Assembly (NCBI RefSeq): GCF_002895525.1
Contig: NZ_AZRL01000017.1
Coordinates: forward strand, 1-50,052
Direction of reading: 5' to 3'
Length of the DNA stretch: 50,052 nt
Source: Petrotoga olearia DSM 13574
Lineage (GTDB): Bacteria > Thermotogota > Thermotogae > Petrotogales > Petrotogaceae
The notes beneath the pieces are model-generated. The model made no database searches, was not told the DNA's origin, and saw only the letters and a program-made list of their open reading frames with translations. The position numbers and the translations under genes are program-made. This document shows positions 1 to 8,223 of this stretch, in pieces; position 1 is the first letter of the stretch; the number at the start of each line of letters is the position of its first letter.

Positions 1-1
1 T

Positions 2-40
2 AGCGCCCTTTCACCCCGCTCCCCACCCATAAGGAAAAAG
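2..40 (-). repeat. Dispersed GC-rich intergenic repeat, G4-capable
   Basis: On the plus strand it reads TAGCGCCC, then C-runs, then CCACCCATAAGGAAAAAG. The minus strand has four G-runs of at least 3 with short loops, the classic G-quadruplex pattern. It lies downstream of the FapA-like gene. Same family as the repeats near 5057, 10290, 11621, 13551, 17352, 18208, 19163, 20757, 21944, 23955, 30767, 48390 and 50027. Confidence 0.8.
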
Positions 41-59
41 TTTTTGATTTACTAGTTTG

Positions 60-1445
60 TTATCTGGGAACATTTGTTTCCTCTTGATAACCGTGAGGAA
101 CTATCTCTTCACCATCAAGTTTAAAAACTACCTTTGTCATCGGCTTTGTGGGTATAAATTTTTTCTTATGTATGATTATTTCAGTTCCCGGGTGTACTAC
201 TTTTTTTGCGATAATAAATGCAGATTCTCTTGAAGATTGAATTTTATTTTTAATCTCCTCCAGTTTTTCTTTATCTGTTTTTAGCTCTGATATAAGAATT
301 TTATAGGTGTTAAAACATTTCCTGTAGTATTCTATCCTCTTTTCGTCTGCTTTACCTTTTTCTTTTAAAATTTGGATCCCTTTGATTATAGAACTAAGTT
401 TCCTAAGATTTTCAGTATCAAGTGCAATTTTTTGTTCTAATTTGATTAATTCTTCATTTAGATCAGGTAAAACACCCACCTCACAAACAGTTCTGACACC
501 CATTTCGCTTCCCAATATTTCCGCTTCGATGAGGTTGGTAGCTAAGGTATATCCACCTGAAATCTTTCCAGTACCACCTTCAATAATGACGTGTTTACCT
601 GCTTTTATATTAGAATTAACGATGGCTGTTTTAACAATTATGGCTTCTTCTGCTTCAACATTGGCGTTTTCAATGTAATTGCACCTCAAAATTTTTGCCT
701 TTATAGAACTTTTTCCTGCACCTTTTATTCCGAATATATTAGCTTCTCCTTCACAAAATACCGTAGCAGATTCAACCACACCCTTGATCTCTAAATAAGA
801 AGTAGCCTCAACAAAAAACCCCGATTTAACATCTCCGGTGATAATCAACTTTCCTGGAAAGCGAACATTACCTGTAGAGTAGTCTATATTCCCATCTATC
901 TTGTGTTCGTCTGAAACATCTAAACTTATCTCACCATTCGACGCTTCTTTACTGAGAAACTTTCCATCTATCTTTGATATTATTTTATTGTTATTTACTA
1001 CTACGTTATTGCCAAGTTTTAGTTTTAAATCTTTCCCTTGAATACCTTCGATTTTTTCTCCGCGTACGGTTTTCCCAGGTTCTCCTATACTCGGAGGAAT
1101 TATCTCTGCCAGTATGTCTCCACTTTTTACGATTATCAATTGGCTACTTTCTTTTAGGTCAACATAGCTATTTTCATTGTTGAGCTTTTCTACAATATTC
1201 TGCTGAAAGATTAACTGTGCATCTTTCCCAACCTTGGGGGGTATTCCATACGCGATAGGATATTCCTTATCATATTTGGGTTCAGAGACAATTTCTTCAA
1301 TAACTTCTGGTTTTATCCCTACTACCAAACCTTTCTCTTTTAGGAAAGATTTTATTCCGCCAATAGTAGGTGGTCGTCCATCGTCTATTAGTTTTAAAGA
1401 TGCCACCATACCATCTTCAGAGATTCGCAGATCATATTTAGCCAT
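60..1445 (-). CDS. FapA/DUF342 family protein
   Basis: 461 aa. The overall build matches the DUF342/FapA family: an N-terminal alpha/beta domain (about 1-165), a Gly/Val/Ile-rich right-handed beta-helix (about 165-320, with repeated turns such as GEANIFGIKGAG), a coiled coil (about 330-405) and a short C-terminal domain. The molecular function is not established; members in other bacteria have been linked to cell-surface or flagellar-pole processes. The ATG at 1445 has an AGAGGGG ribosome site 9 nt upstream. It is the last gene of the rpiB-to-here operon, 16 nt after queH. The family call is confident; the role is unknown. Confidence 0.8.
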   Translation of the reverse strand: MAKYDLRISEDGMVASLKLIDDGRPPTIGGIKSFLKEKGLVVGIKPEVIEEIVSEPKYDKEYPIAYGIPPKVGKDAQLIFQQNIVEKLNNENSYVDLKESSQLIIVKSGDILAEIIPPSIGEPGKTVRGEKIEGIQGKDLKLKLGNNVVVNNNKIISKIDGKFLSKEASNGEISLDVSDEHKIDGNIDYSTGNVRFPGKLIITGDVKSGFFVEATSYLEIKGVVESATVFCEGEANIFGIKGAGKSSIKAKILRCNYIENANVEAEEAIIVKTAIVNSNIKAGKHVIIEGGTGKISGGYTLATNLIEAEILGSEMGVRTVCEVGVLPDLNEELIKLEQKIALDTENLRKLSSIIKGIQILKEKGKADEKRIEYYRKCFNTYKILISELKTDKEKLEEIKNKIQSSRESAFIIAKKVVHPGTEIIIHKKKFIPTKPMTKVVFKLDGEEIVPHGYQEETNVPR

Positions 1446-1461
1446 CTAGACTACCCCTCTT

Positions 1462-2292
1462 TCACCATAATATTACTTTCCCTTTCCAGTTATCGATCTT
1501 GTATCTGGAACTTGTAACGATGTTAAAATCTTGGGCTATTTCCTTTTTCATTAAGATGATTTGAGGTTTCAAATATTTCAAAAAGTTTAATCCAACATTT
1601 TCTAAAAGTTTTGCTGGAATATCTTGTGGAATTCTAAGCAAGTCTTTTTTGTAATATTTAAAGTATTTTTGAGTTAATTCTTCGCCAATTAACTCAACTA
1701 AACTCTTGTAATTTTTTTGCTTAGACTGTTCTTCATATCTTTTTGATTCATTCAAAGAAAAAGAACAACCACAGTAATTTTGACGGTAGATATTGTAAGT
1801 CTTACATATTGTTGCCGCCATATGAACTCCGTTATTGGACCTGAAATTTACATACTTAAAAGTAGGATTATCTTCTTTGCCTAAATCGTTCGTTATTTCT
1901 AAAATATCGCTGTGAGACTTTCGAGGGGAAGCAAGAAGAGTCGTTGAATACATAGAAAAATTCAACCGTTTAGCTTCAGCTTTCGCCTTTTCAAGCCTCA
2001 ATTTCATGCATTCATAACATCTATTGAGGGTGTTTTCCTCATTTGCCGTGAGGCTGTTTTCCCTCCTTTTTATCTTTTCTAAAAACTTATCAGGTTCATA
2101 ATCTCCTTCGTAGAGTTGAAAACCCCAAATATCACTTAACTTCTTAACCTCATTCAACCTTTTTGAATATTCTTGAGCAGGATAAATATTCGGGTTATAA
2201 AAAAACACAACGGGATCGTATCCCTGTTCTACTAATTTCCTATAAGAAACCGTTAGATCAGGTGCACAACAAACATGTAAGAAAATCTTCAA
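1462..2292 (-). CDS. queH: Epoxyqueuosine reductase QueH
   Basis: 276 aa. QueH (DUF208 family) reduces epoxyqueuosine to queuosine in tRNA anticodons, the last step of queuosine synthesis, with a 4Fe-4S cluster and a second metal centre. The cysteine pairs expected of the family are visible: Cys8-Cys9 (HVCCAPD), Cys92/Cys95 (CYEC) and Cys174/Cys176 (CGCS). The start is TTG, overlapping the stop of the preceding gene (TTTTGA), so it is probably translationally coupled. Odd feature: residues about 79-88 (NSLTANEEN) are encoded by one 24-nt unit of the in-frame repeat that is common at 24-28 kb, inserted just before the CYEC motif. Confidence 0.9.
   Translation of the reverse strand: MKIFLHVCCAPDLTVSYRKLVEQGYDPVVFFYNPNIYPAQEYSKRLNEVKKLSDIWGFQLYEGDYEPDKFLEKIKRRENSLTANEENTLNRCYECMKLRLEKAKAEAKRLNFSMYSTTLLASPRKSHSDILEITNDLGKEDNPTFKYVNFRSNNGVHMAATICKTYNIYRQNYCGCSFSLNESKRYEEQSKQKNYKSLVELIGEELTQKYFKYYKKDLLRIPQDIPAKLLENVGLNFLKYLKPQIILMKKEIAQDFNIVTSSRYKIDNWKGKVILW
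2036..2059 (-). repeat. In-frame 24-nt repeat (type A) inside queH
   Basis: The plus strand reads TCCTCATTTGCCGTGAGG followed by CTGTTT. It contains the CCTCA/TGAGG stem with a 7-nt loop and encodes ENSLTANE in queH. It is identical in form to units inside the genes at 24168-28858, more than 22 kb away. Confidence 0.9.
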
Positions 2293-2804
2293 AATACTAT
2301 CTTCCCTTCTATTTTTTCTATCGTAGAAGATGGAATACCAATTTTCCCCAGATCATCTAAAGAGTTTATACGTTTAATAGCCCTATACTCAATTATTTTC
2401 TGTGCTGATACTTTTCCTATTCCTGGCAAACTTTCTAATTCTTCACTAGATGCTTCATTTATATTTATTTTATCATCCACTATTTCATAAACAACCTCTG
2501 AAAGATAAATATAATCTTTAATATTTGAAAATGTTTTTTCTCCGATCCCAGAAACGTTCATAATGTCCTCTATTTCTCTAAAGCCTTTCTCTTGCCTATA
2601 ATTTATGATAGCCTGTGCCTTGGCGGGTCCTATTCCAGGTAATCTGATCAACTCTTCAACTGATGCGGATAAAAGATCAATTTTATTTTCCTGCCAACGG
2701 TTAGATGCAGCTTCTTCACCCACCTGATATTGATCAAGAGCTAAAATCCCGAGTAAAAAGATTAAAATTATACTTAACACTGGGAAAAGAAGCTTTTTTC
2801 TCAT
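2289..2804 (-). CDS. comEA: ComEA-like helix-hairpin-helix protein, membrane anchored
   Basis: 171 aa. One N-terminal membrane segment (about 5-25) is followed by two helix-hairpin-helix units, each with the LPGIG motif (LPGIGPAKAQAI near residue 54 and LPGIGKVSAQKI near 127). ComEA proteins bind double-stranded DNA outside the membrane during natural transformation. Typical ComEA has an SLBB domain and one HhH pair, whereas this protein has two HhH copies and no SLBB, so competence is only one possible role. Start and stop overlap the neighbours by 4 nt (ATGA-type coupling). Confidence 0.75.
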   Translation of the reverse strand: MRKKLLFPVLSIILIFLLGILALDQYQVGEEAASNRWQENKIDLLSASVEELIRLPGIGPAKAQAIINYRQEKGFREIEDIMNVSGIGEKTFSNIKDYIYLSEVVYEIVDDKININEASSEELESLPGIGKVSAQKIIEYRAIKRINSLDDLGKIGIPSSTIEKIEGKIVF

Positions 2805-3565
2805 TCGGTTTCTACTCCGCTAAAGTATATACCTTTAGTGAATCTGTCTTTTATACCCAAACCGGTTAACTCAAAAACAAGATCTTCATCCATGTTTCTC
2901 AAGTATGTTTGGGCTTCGTTATAATTGTCAAACAGCCCCACCAGTATAGACCAATAATCTTCGTTACTCTGTTGAAACTTACCGTTGAAGACAAAAGCAG
3001 GGATACCGCCTTGTCTTAAAGCCATAGTTGGGAACATAGCAGGAGCGGGAGTAGTGTATAGGTAAATTTGAATGGAAAATAGGTACTGCTCTTGCTTGCC
3101 TTCTTCTAAAGGATAGTCTGCACGATACAAGTAATACTTATCAGCATTTTTAAAAATAAAGTAAGATATATCGTTATTTAAGGCGTACAACGCCTCTTCG
3201 AAGACCTCACGCTGATCGTAAAAAATTCTTACCGCACCTTTATTGTACGGTTTTAACATAGTCAGTGAATTGTTCATCAACTGATGATAATCCAGTTCTT
3301 GAATGTTGTAACTCGCCCTAGCCATTGTGTTTCCAATCTCAATTTTTGGCAATACTAAGTCTTCTAACACAGCAGATTGAGAACTTGTTTCAACTTCATT
3401 TAAAACGTTGACTTGACTATTATCTAACTCTTCAATTTTAAGCTTAAGGTTATTCATCTGACTTTTTAAATATATAGTATACGTTGTCAATGCAAAGGTT
3501 ATCAAAGGTAAAATAAAAACTAGAACTAAAATCACTTTGAACCAAGTAGGATTATTCTCTTTCAT
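2801..3565 (-). CDS. Membrane-anchored hypothetical protein with SPOR-like C-terminus
   Basis: 254 aa from the ATG at 3565; a GTG one codon earlier is also possible. The ATG overlaps the preceding stop (TGATG) and has GAGAGGTG upstream. One transmembrane helix (about 10-32) is followed by a short coiled coil and a soluble domain. The segment YWSILVGLFDNYNEAQTYL resembles a SPOR repeat (peptidoglycan-binding type), which would place it in the envelope; I infer this from pattern only. It lies in an operon between the AroB-like and ComEA-like genes. Confidence 0.6.
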   Translation of the reverse strand: MKENNPTWFKVILVLVFILPLITFALTTYTIYLKSQMNNLKLKIEELDNSQVNVLNEVETSSQSAVLEDLVLPKIEIGNTMARASYNIQELDYHQLMNNSLTMLKPYNKGAVRIFYDQREVFEEALYALNNDISYFIFKNADKYYLYRADYPLEEGKQEQYLFSIQIYLYTTPAPAMFPTMALRQGGIPAFVFNGKFQQSNEDYWSILVGLFDNYNEAQTYLRNMDEDLVFELTGLGIKDRFTKGIYFSGVETE

Positions 3566-4554
3566 CACACACCTCTCAGTAGAGACTTAAACTCTAAAAG
3601 CAGATCTTTCAACTCCCCAAAATTCAAAAGCAAATCTACAAAACCTTCCTCTTTGAGTAATATTTCTCTTATAGGTACGTTGTTCACTTTTGCCCTTATG
3701 TTTTGAATTTTTGAGGATTTCAAATCTTCAAAATTCTTTATGTTTTGAAAAATATTTTGAAATCTTTCTTCCTGAATATAACCGAATTTAAAACTCAAAA
3801 ACACAAGAAATGCAAAAGACAAAGCTTCGTTTTGAACGAAATCAGATTTAACTGAGGTGTCAGTTATGTATTTCATCAATTTAGTACCAGGAAACGGTAA
3901 ATCGTTAGAATAAATGGACAAAACATATTTAACTGCAGAATATAGATAATCCTCTAAATCTAAGCGAATGAAATTTTTAGAATACTTCAAAGACAGGTTA
4001 GCAAAATTATTATCGAACAAAAGTCCCAAAATATACCCCAAGAAAAAATGGTTTTTCATATCTTTTTTATCTAAAAATTTACAAAAATACGGATCTATAT
4101 AAACTAGATCAGGATAACCGCTTACCTTCAAGAAATTCCTCGTGTAATTCATATCTAAATAGAATTCTCCTGAAACTGGTAAATATATCATAGAAGACAA
4201 CGTTGTTGGTATAACTGTGAAGGTTCCTTTTGGAAAATCCAAGGTATGAAAAACGAAGCCTGCCATATCAATCAAGGAACCTCCACCTATCACCACTAAA
4301 TTGCTATAACTACCTTCTACCATGACCTTACACAGTTCTAAATATTTATCGAAATACTTGGTTTCATTCCCGCCTTTGACATAAAAGATATTTTTACCAG
4401 ACCCAGTCGTTAAATGTTTTTTCAAGTTGGAATCAATTATCATCAAAGTTCCGTATTTCGAAGCGTATCTTTTAGAAAATTCCTCGTAATACCCATGGCT
4501 TATGTTAATATTAATATCCTTCTCAAGACCTTTTGAAAAACTAATACTTTTCAT
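3565..4554 (-). CDS. Degenerate AroB/glycerol-dehydrogenase-like protein
   Basis: 329 aa with the fold signature of 3-dehydroquinate synthase and iron-dependent alcohol dehydrogenases: VVIGGGSLIDMAGFV (NAD-binding glycine loop) and FTVIPTTLSSMIYLPVSG. AroB proteins normally have a Lys-rich GGKT-type sequence after PTTL; here it reads SGEFYLDMNY, and the C-terminal His pair that binds zinc is not evident. I infer a non-catalytic or altered homologue rather than a functional shikimate enzyme. It is encoded between rpiB (14 nt away) and the SPOR-like gene (1-nt overlap). Confidence 0.6.
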   Translation of the reverse strand: MKSISFSKGLEKDININISHGYYEEFSKRYASKYGTLMIIDSNLKKHLTTGSGKNIFYVKGGNETKYFDKYLELCKVMVEGSYSNLVVIGGGSLIDMAGFVFHTLDFPKGTFTVIPTTLSSMIYLPVSGEFYLDMNYTRNFLKVSGYPDLVYIDPYFCKFLDKKDMKNHFFLGYILGLLFDNNFANLSLKYSKNFIRLDLEDYLYSAVKYVLSIYSNDLPFPGTKLMKYITDTSVKSDFVQNEALSFAFLVFLSFKFGYIQEERFQNIFQNIKNFEDLKSSKIQNIRAKVNNVPIREILLKEEGFVDLLLNFGELKDLLLEFKSLLRGV

Positions 4555-4568
4555 TTTTTTCGCCCTTT

Positions 4569-5003
4569 TTACTTAATTTCGTCAATTTTATCGACACGCC
4601 TTTTATGTCTTCCACCTTCAAAATCCGTTGTTAAAAACTTGTCCACCGTCCAAATGGCTAAATCACTACCCATTAGTCTACCTGCTAAAACCAAAACATT
4701 AGCGTTATTATGTTTTCTAGCGTATTCTGCCATCGATGGATACAAGCATAAAGCACCTCTAACACCTTTAACCTTGTTAACTGAGATCGACATCCCGATT
4801 CCAGTACCACAGATACCTATTCCGAAGTCAACTTCACCTTTGGTTACCTTTTCACCAAGTTTTTTGGCATAATCAGGATAATCGACACTCGCATTAGAAT
4901 TAGTTCCTAAATCAATTATATCGAATTTCTTTTCTAAAAGATAATTCTTAATCTGTTCTTTCATATCATATCCGGCATGATCGGATGCAATTGCAATTTT
5001 CAA
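4569..5003 (-). CDS. rpiB: Ribose-5-phosphate isomerase B
   Basis: 144 aa, the usual length. It interconverts ribose-5-P and ribulose-5-P. The N-terminal ASDHAGYDMKE motif, the catalytic Cys65 in GICGTGIGMS, and RKHNNANVLVLAGR are all present. The start is TTG at 5003 with an AAGGAGCG ribosome site. It is the first gene of the six-gene minus-strand operon ending at 60. Confidence 0.93.
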   Translation of the reverse strand: MKIAIASDHAGYDMKEQIKNYLLEKKFDIIDLGTNSNASVDYPDYAKKLGEKVTKGEVDFGIGICGTGIGMSISVNKVKGVRGALCLYPSMAEYARKHNNANVLVLAGRLMGSDLAIWTVDKFLTTDFEGGRHKRRVDKIDEIK

Positions 5004-5055
5004 GAAAATTCGCTCCTTTTGATTATAGAATGTCGTCTTTAGTAACTCTTGTATT

Positions 5056-5092
5056 TAGCGCCCCTTCGCCCCGCAGCCCACCCTTTTTAAAA
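5056..5092 (-). repeat. Dispersed GC-rich intergenic repeat
   Basis: The plus strand reads TAGCGCCCCTTCGCCCCGCA then GCCCACCC. Four C-runs give a G4 pattern on the minus strand. It sits between lexA and rpiB. Confidence 0.75.
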
Positions 5093-5098
5093 AGTTTC

Positions 5099-5716
5099 TT
5101 ATAGCACTCTTATTAAGCCTACCATCTTCCCTTGTATTTTTAAACGATCGGCTTTGACCTTTATCTCTTTCATACTTTTATTTTCTGGTACAAGCAGTAC
5201 TTCGTTTTCATTCAGCCTTTTATACCTTTTAAGTGTTGCGTCATTACCATCGATCAATGCAACCACTATGTCTCCATCCGACGCATAATCTTGTTTACGT
5301 ATTAAAACAAAATCCCCGCTTTTGATCTGTGCCTCTATCATAGAATTTCCTTCAACTCTGAGGGAAAAATATTCGTAATTTTTAGGAAAAAAATTAGTAG
5401 GTATGGGAATGTAATCGCTAATTGTTTGTATAGCTTCAATAGCATCTCCAGCTGCTATCTTTCCCGAAACAGGGGCTAAAGTCTCCGCAGCGAATATTTC
5501 CCCCGATTTTGGCATCATCTTAATACCACGTGACACGTTTTTACGCTCAATGTAACCCTTTTTTTCCAAAATTATCAGATGCTTATGTGCCGCTCTTGGG
5601 CTTTTAAAATTAAAATGTTTCATAATATCTCTGATACTTGGGGCAAATCCATTTTTTTCCATATAAGATTTTATGAAGTCCAGAACTTGTGATTGCCTTT
5701 TTGTCAATTCTTCCAT
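5099..5716 (-). CDS. lexA: LexA SOS repressor
   Basis: 205 aa from the ATG at 5716, chosen because AAGGGG lies 8 nt upstream; an in-frame ATG at 5734 has no ribosome site. The N-terminal winged helix (about 1-68) is followed by an S24 self-cleavage domain. The Ala89-Gly90 scissile bond (KIAAGD), catalytic Ser125 (GNSM) and Lys163 (TLKRY) are all present, so RecA-stimulated self-cleavage should work. Represses DNA-damage genes. It lies 35 nt downstream of gyrA on the same strand. Confidence 0.95.
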   Translation of the reverse strand: MEELTKRQSQVLDFIKSYMEKNGFAPSIRDIMKHFNFKSPRAAHKHLIILEKKGYIERKNVSRGIKMMPKSGEIFAAETLAPVSGKIAAGDAIEAIQTISDYIPIPTNFFPKNYEYFSLRVEGNSMIEAQIKSGDFVLIRKQDYASDGDIVVALIDGNDATLKRYKRLNENEVLLVPENKSMKEIKVKADRLKIQGKMVGLIRVL

Positions 5717-5751
5717 TTTACTAACCCCTTCCATGCTTAATAATTATAACA

Positions 5752-8193
5752 CTACTCTTCCTCATCAGCTTGAACTTCAATTACTCCCACAACTGAATCG
5801 TCTTCATCCAGTCTAACAATTATAACACCTTGAGTGATTCTTCCTAAAACATTTATATTATTTACATTTACCCTAATAGCTTTACCTTTTTTAGTGAATA
5901 TCAGTATATCCTTTCCATCTTCCACACTCATAGTAGATACTATAGGACCTATTTTTGTTATATCGCGAACTGTTTTTACTCCAATTCCTCCACGATTCTG
6001 CGCTTTGTAAGAATGGAAAGAAACTCTCTTCCCATAACCTCTTTCTGTGATCAACAAAAGTTTTTTGCCTTCATCGACCTTCACCACGTTGATCACTTCA
6101 TCGCCTTTACGCAATTTTATTGAATTAACACCCATTGCGGTTCTGCCCATCTTTCTAACCTGTGAAGAGTTGAACATCAACGACATACCTAGCTTTGTTA
6201 CAACCAACAAATCTCTATCCGTTCCATCAAGCAATAACACATCGACAACTACGTCGTTATCAACCAGATTGATGGCTCTAATACCATTAGCTCGTGCACT
6301 ACTAAACTCTCTCAAAGAGGTCCTCTTAACTTTACCTTGTTTTGTAAAAATAAGGATGTCCTTATCGTAATCTCCATCTAAAGATATGGCAACGATACTT
6401 TTTATCTCTTCACCTTCATCTAAACTGATGAAGTTAGCGATATGTTTACCTTTTGTGCTTTTCGAACTTGATTCAATTTCGTAGGCGTTTATTTGATACG
6501 CTTTACCAGCAGAACTTAATAACATTAATTTAGATAATTTGTTAGTGTATATGACCTCTTTCACATCATCTTCATCAGAAATTTTTAATCCTTTTACACC
6601 TTTTCCGCCTCTTCCTTGAACCTTGTATTCCGATGAAGGGATGGCTTTGAGGTAACCCCACTTCGTCAAAACTATTACGACATCTTCATCTTGAATCATT
6701 TCAACCTCTTCGGCTAAATCTCCTTTGTTGTACAATATCTCCGTTCTTCTTTTATCACCAAACTTATTCACTACTTCATCGAGTTCTTCTTTGATTACCC
6801 CCATCAATCTTTCTTTGTTTTGCAAAATATCCATAGCGTTTTCTATATCTTTGTATAAATTCTTAAGTTCTTCATTTAAATTGGTGGTTTCAAGTTTTGA
6901 AAGGCTAATCAATCTCATATCTGCGATAGCTTTTGCCTGTTCTTCACTTACACCTATAGTTTCTTGAAGGTTTTTCAAGGCTTCCTGGGGATTTTCTGAA
7001 TTTCTAATGATTTCTACCACAGTATCAATACCCTGAACAGCTTTGATAAGTCCTTCGACTATATGAGCTCTCTTTCTTGCCTTGTCTAATTCGTACTGTG
7101 TTCTTCTTGTTATAACGTTAACCCTGTGGTCCAAGAAGCTCTGTAAAAGCCCTTTTAAATTCATCAACGTTGGCTTTTCGTTATCTATTACATTCATTTG
7201 AACGTAAAAATAAGATTGAAGATTCGTATGCTTAAACAAATCGTTGATCAATCTCTTTACGTTTGCATTTCTTTTCAGGTCTATTACTAGTCTTATTCCT
7301 TCTTTATCGCTCTCATCTCTAACGTCTTTTATCCCAACATCTTTCTTTTGTTCTTTTGTCCTAACTACATATTTTACAATCTGTTCAATGATATCGGTCT
7401 TAGAAACGTTGTAAGGTATCTCATCAAAGACGATGGAGGTCCCTTTTCCGTCATCCTCGATTCTGTACTTTCCTCTAATAGTTATCTTTCCTCTGCCTGT
7501 TTCATACAGATCTTTTAACCCTTCTCCGTCGACAACTAGACCACCAGTTGGAAAATCCGGCCCTTTAATATATTTCAACAGATCCTTTACTTCACATTCT
7601 GGTTTTTCTATTAACAATTTTAATGCCGCAACAAGTTCATTTAGGTTGTGAGGTGGGATATTTGTAGTCATTCCCACCGCTATCCCGCTTGCTCCGTTCA
7701 TTAAAAGATTAGGCAGCCTTGTAGGTAAAACGACGGGCTCACTCAGAGAACCATCGAAATTCTCCCTAAAATCTACAGTTTCTTTATCGATATCCTTGAG
7801 CATATACTCTCCCAATTCGGGCATGCGGGCTTCTGTATACCTCATAGCTGCTGGAGGATCTCCATCTATAGAGCCAAAATTCCCCTGTGCCTCAACTAAG
7901 GGGTACCTCATAGTAAAAGGTTGCCCCATTCTAACTAGGGCATCATAAATAGCCGCATCTCCATGAGGGTGATACTTACCCATCACCTCACCAACAATAC
8001 GGGCATTTTTTTTAAATGATGAGTTATGTTTCAACCCCAATTCACTCATTGAGTAAAGTATTCTTCTCTGAACAGGTTTTAACCCATCTTTAACATCTGG
8101 TATAGCCCTACTCACAATAACGCTTAAAGAATAAAGTAAGTAAGAAGTTTTTAATTCCTCGGTAAAATCTCTAATAAATATTTTTTCATCCAT
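5752..8193 (-). CDS. gyrA: DNA gyrase subunit A
   Basis: 813 aa. The breakage-reunion domain carries catalytic Tyr119 (AMRYTEARM). The C-terminal beta-pinwheel has a GyrA box, GRGGKGVKG, which identifies gyrase rather than ParC. In the quinolone-pocket motif [10 protein letters not shown], Ala80 stands where E. coli GyrA has Ser83, while Asp84 (E. coli Asp87) is kept. The ATG at 8193 has GGAGGT about 11 nt upstream. It follows metG with a 30-nt gap, so cotranscription is likely. The acidic C-terminal tail (ADEEE) is typical. Confidence 0.96.
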   Translation of the reverse strand: MDEKIFIRDFTEELKTSYLLYSLSVIVSRAIPDVKDGLKPVQRRILYSMSELGLKHNSSFKKNARIVGEVMGKYHPHGDAAIYDALVRMGQPFTMRYPLVEAQGNFGSIDGDPPAAMRYTEARMPELGEYMLKDIDKETVDFRENFDGSLSEPVVLPTRLPNLLMNGASGIAVGMTTNIPPHNLNELVAALKLLIEKPECEVKDLLKYIKGPDFPTGGLVVDGEGLKDLYETGRGKITIRGKYRIEDDGKGTSIVFDEIPYNVSKTDIIEQIVKYVVRTKEQKKDVGIKDVRDESDKEGIRLVIDLKRNANVKRLINDLFKHTNLQSYFYVQMNVIDNEKPTLMNLKGLLQSFLDHRVNVITRRTQYELDKARKRAHIVEGLIKAVQGIDTVVEIIRNSENPQEALKNLQETIGVSEEQAKAIADMRLISLSKLETTNLNEELKNLYKDIENAMDILQNKERLMGVIKEELDEVVNKFGDKRRTEILYNKGDLAEEVEMIQDEDVVIVLTKWGYLKAIPSSEYKVQGRGGKGVKGLKISDEDDVKEVIYTNKLSKLMLLSSAGKAYQINAYEIESSSKSTKGKHIANFISLDEGEEIKSIVAISLDGDYDKDILIFTKQGKVKRTSLREFSSARANGIRAINLVDNDVVVDVLLLDGTDRDLLVVTKLGMSLMFNSSQVRKMGRTAMGVNSIKLRKGDEVINVVKVDEGKKLLLITERGYGKRVSFHSYKAQNRGGIGVKTVRDITKIGPIVSTMSVEDGKDILIFTKKGKAIRVNVNNINVLGRITQGVIIVRLDEDDSVVGVIEVQADEEE

Positions 8194-8223
8194 CTCTTGG
8201 CATTACCTCCATTAAGAAATCTT

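Noticed and set aside
4988-5030. TATAAT upstream of rpiB as a promoter
   Set aside because: It lies only about 4 nt from the Shine-Dalgarno and has no -35; initiation would fall within the ribosome site.
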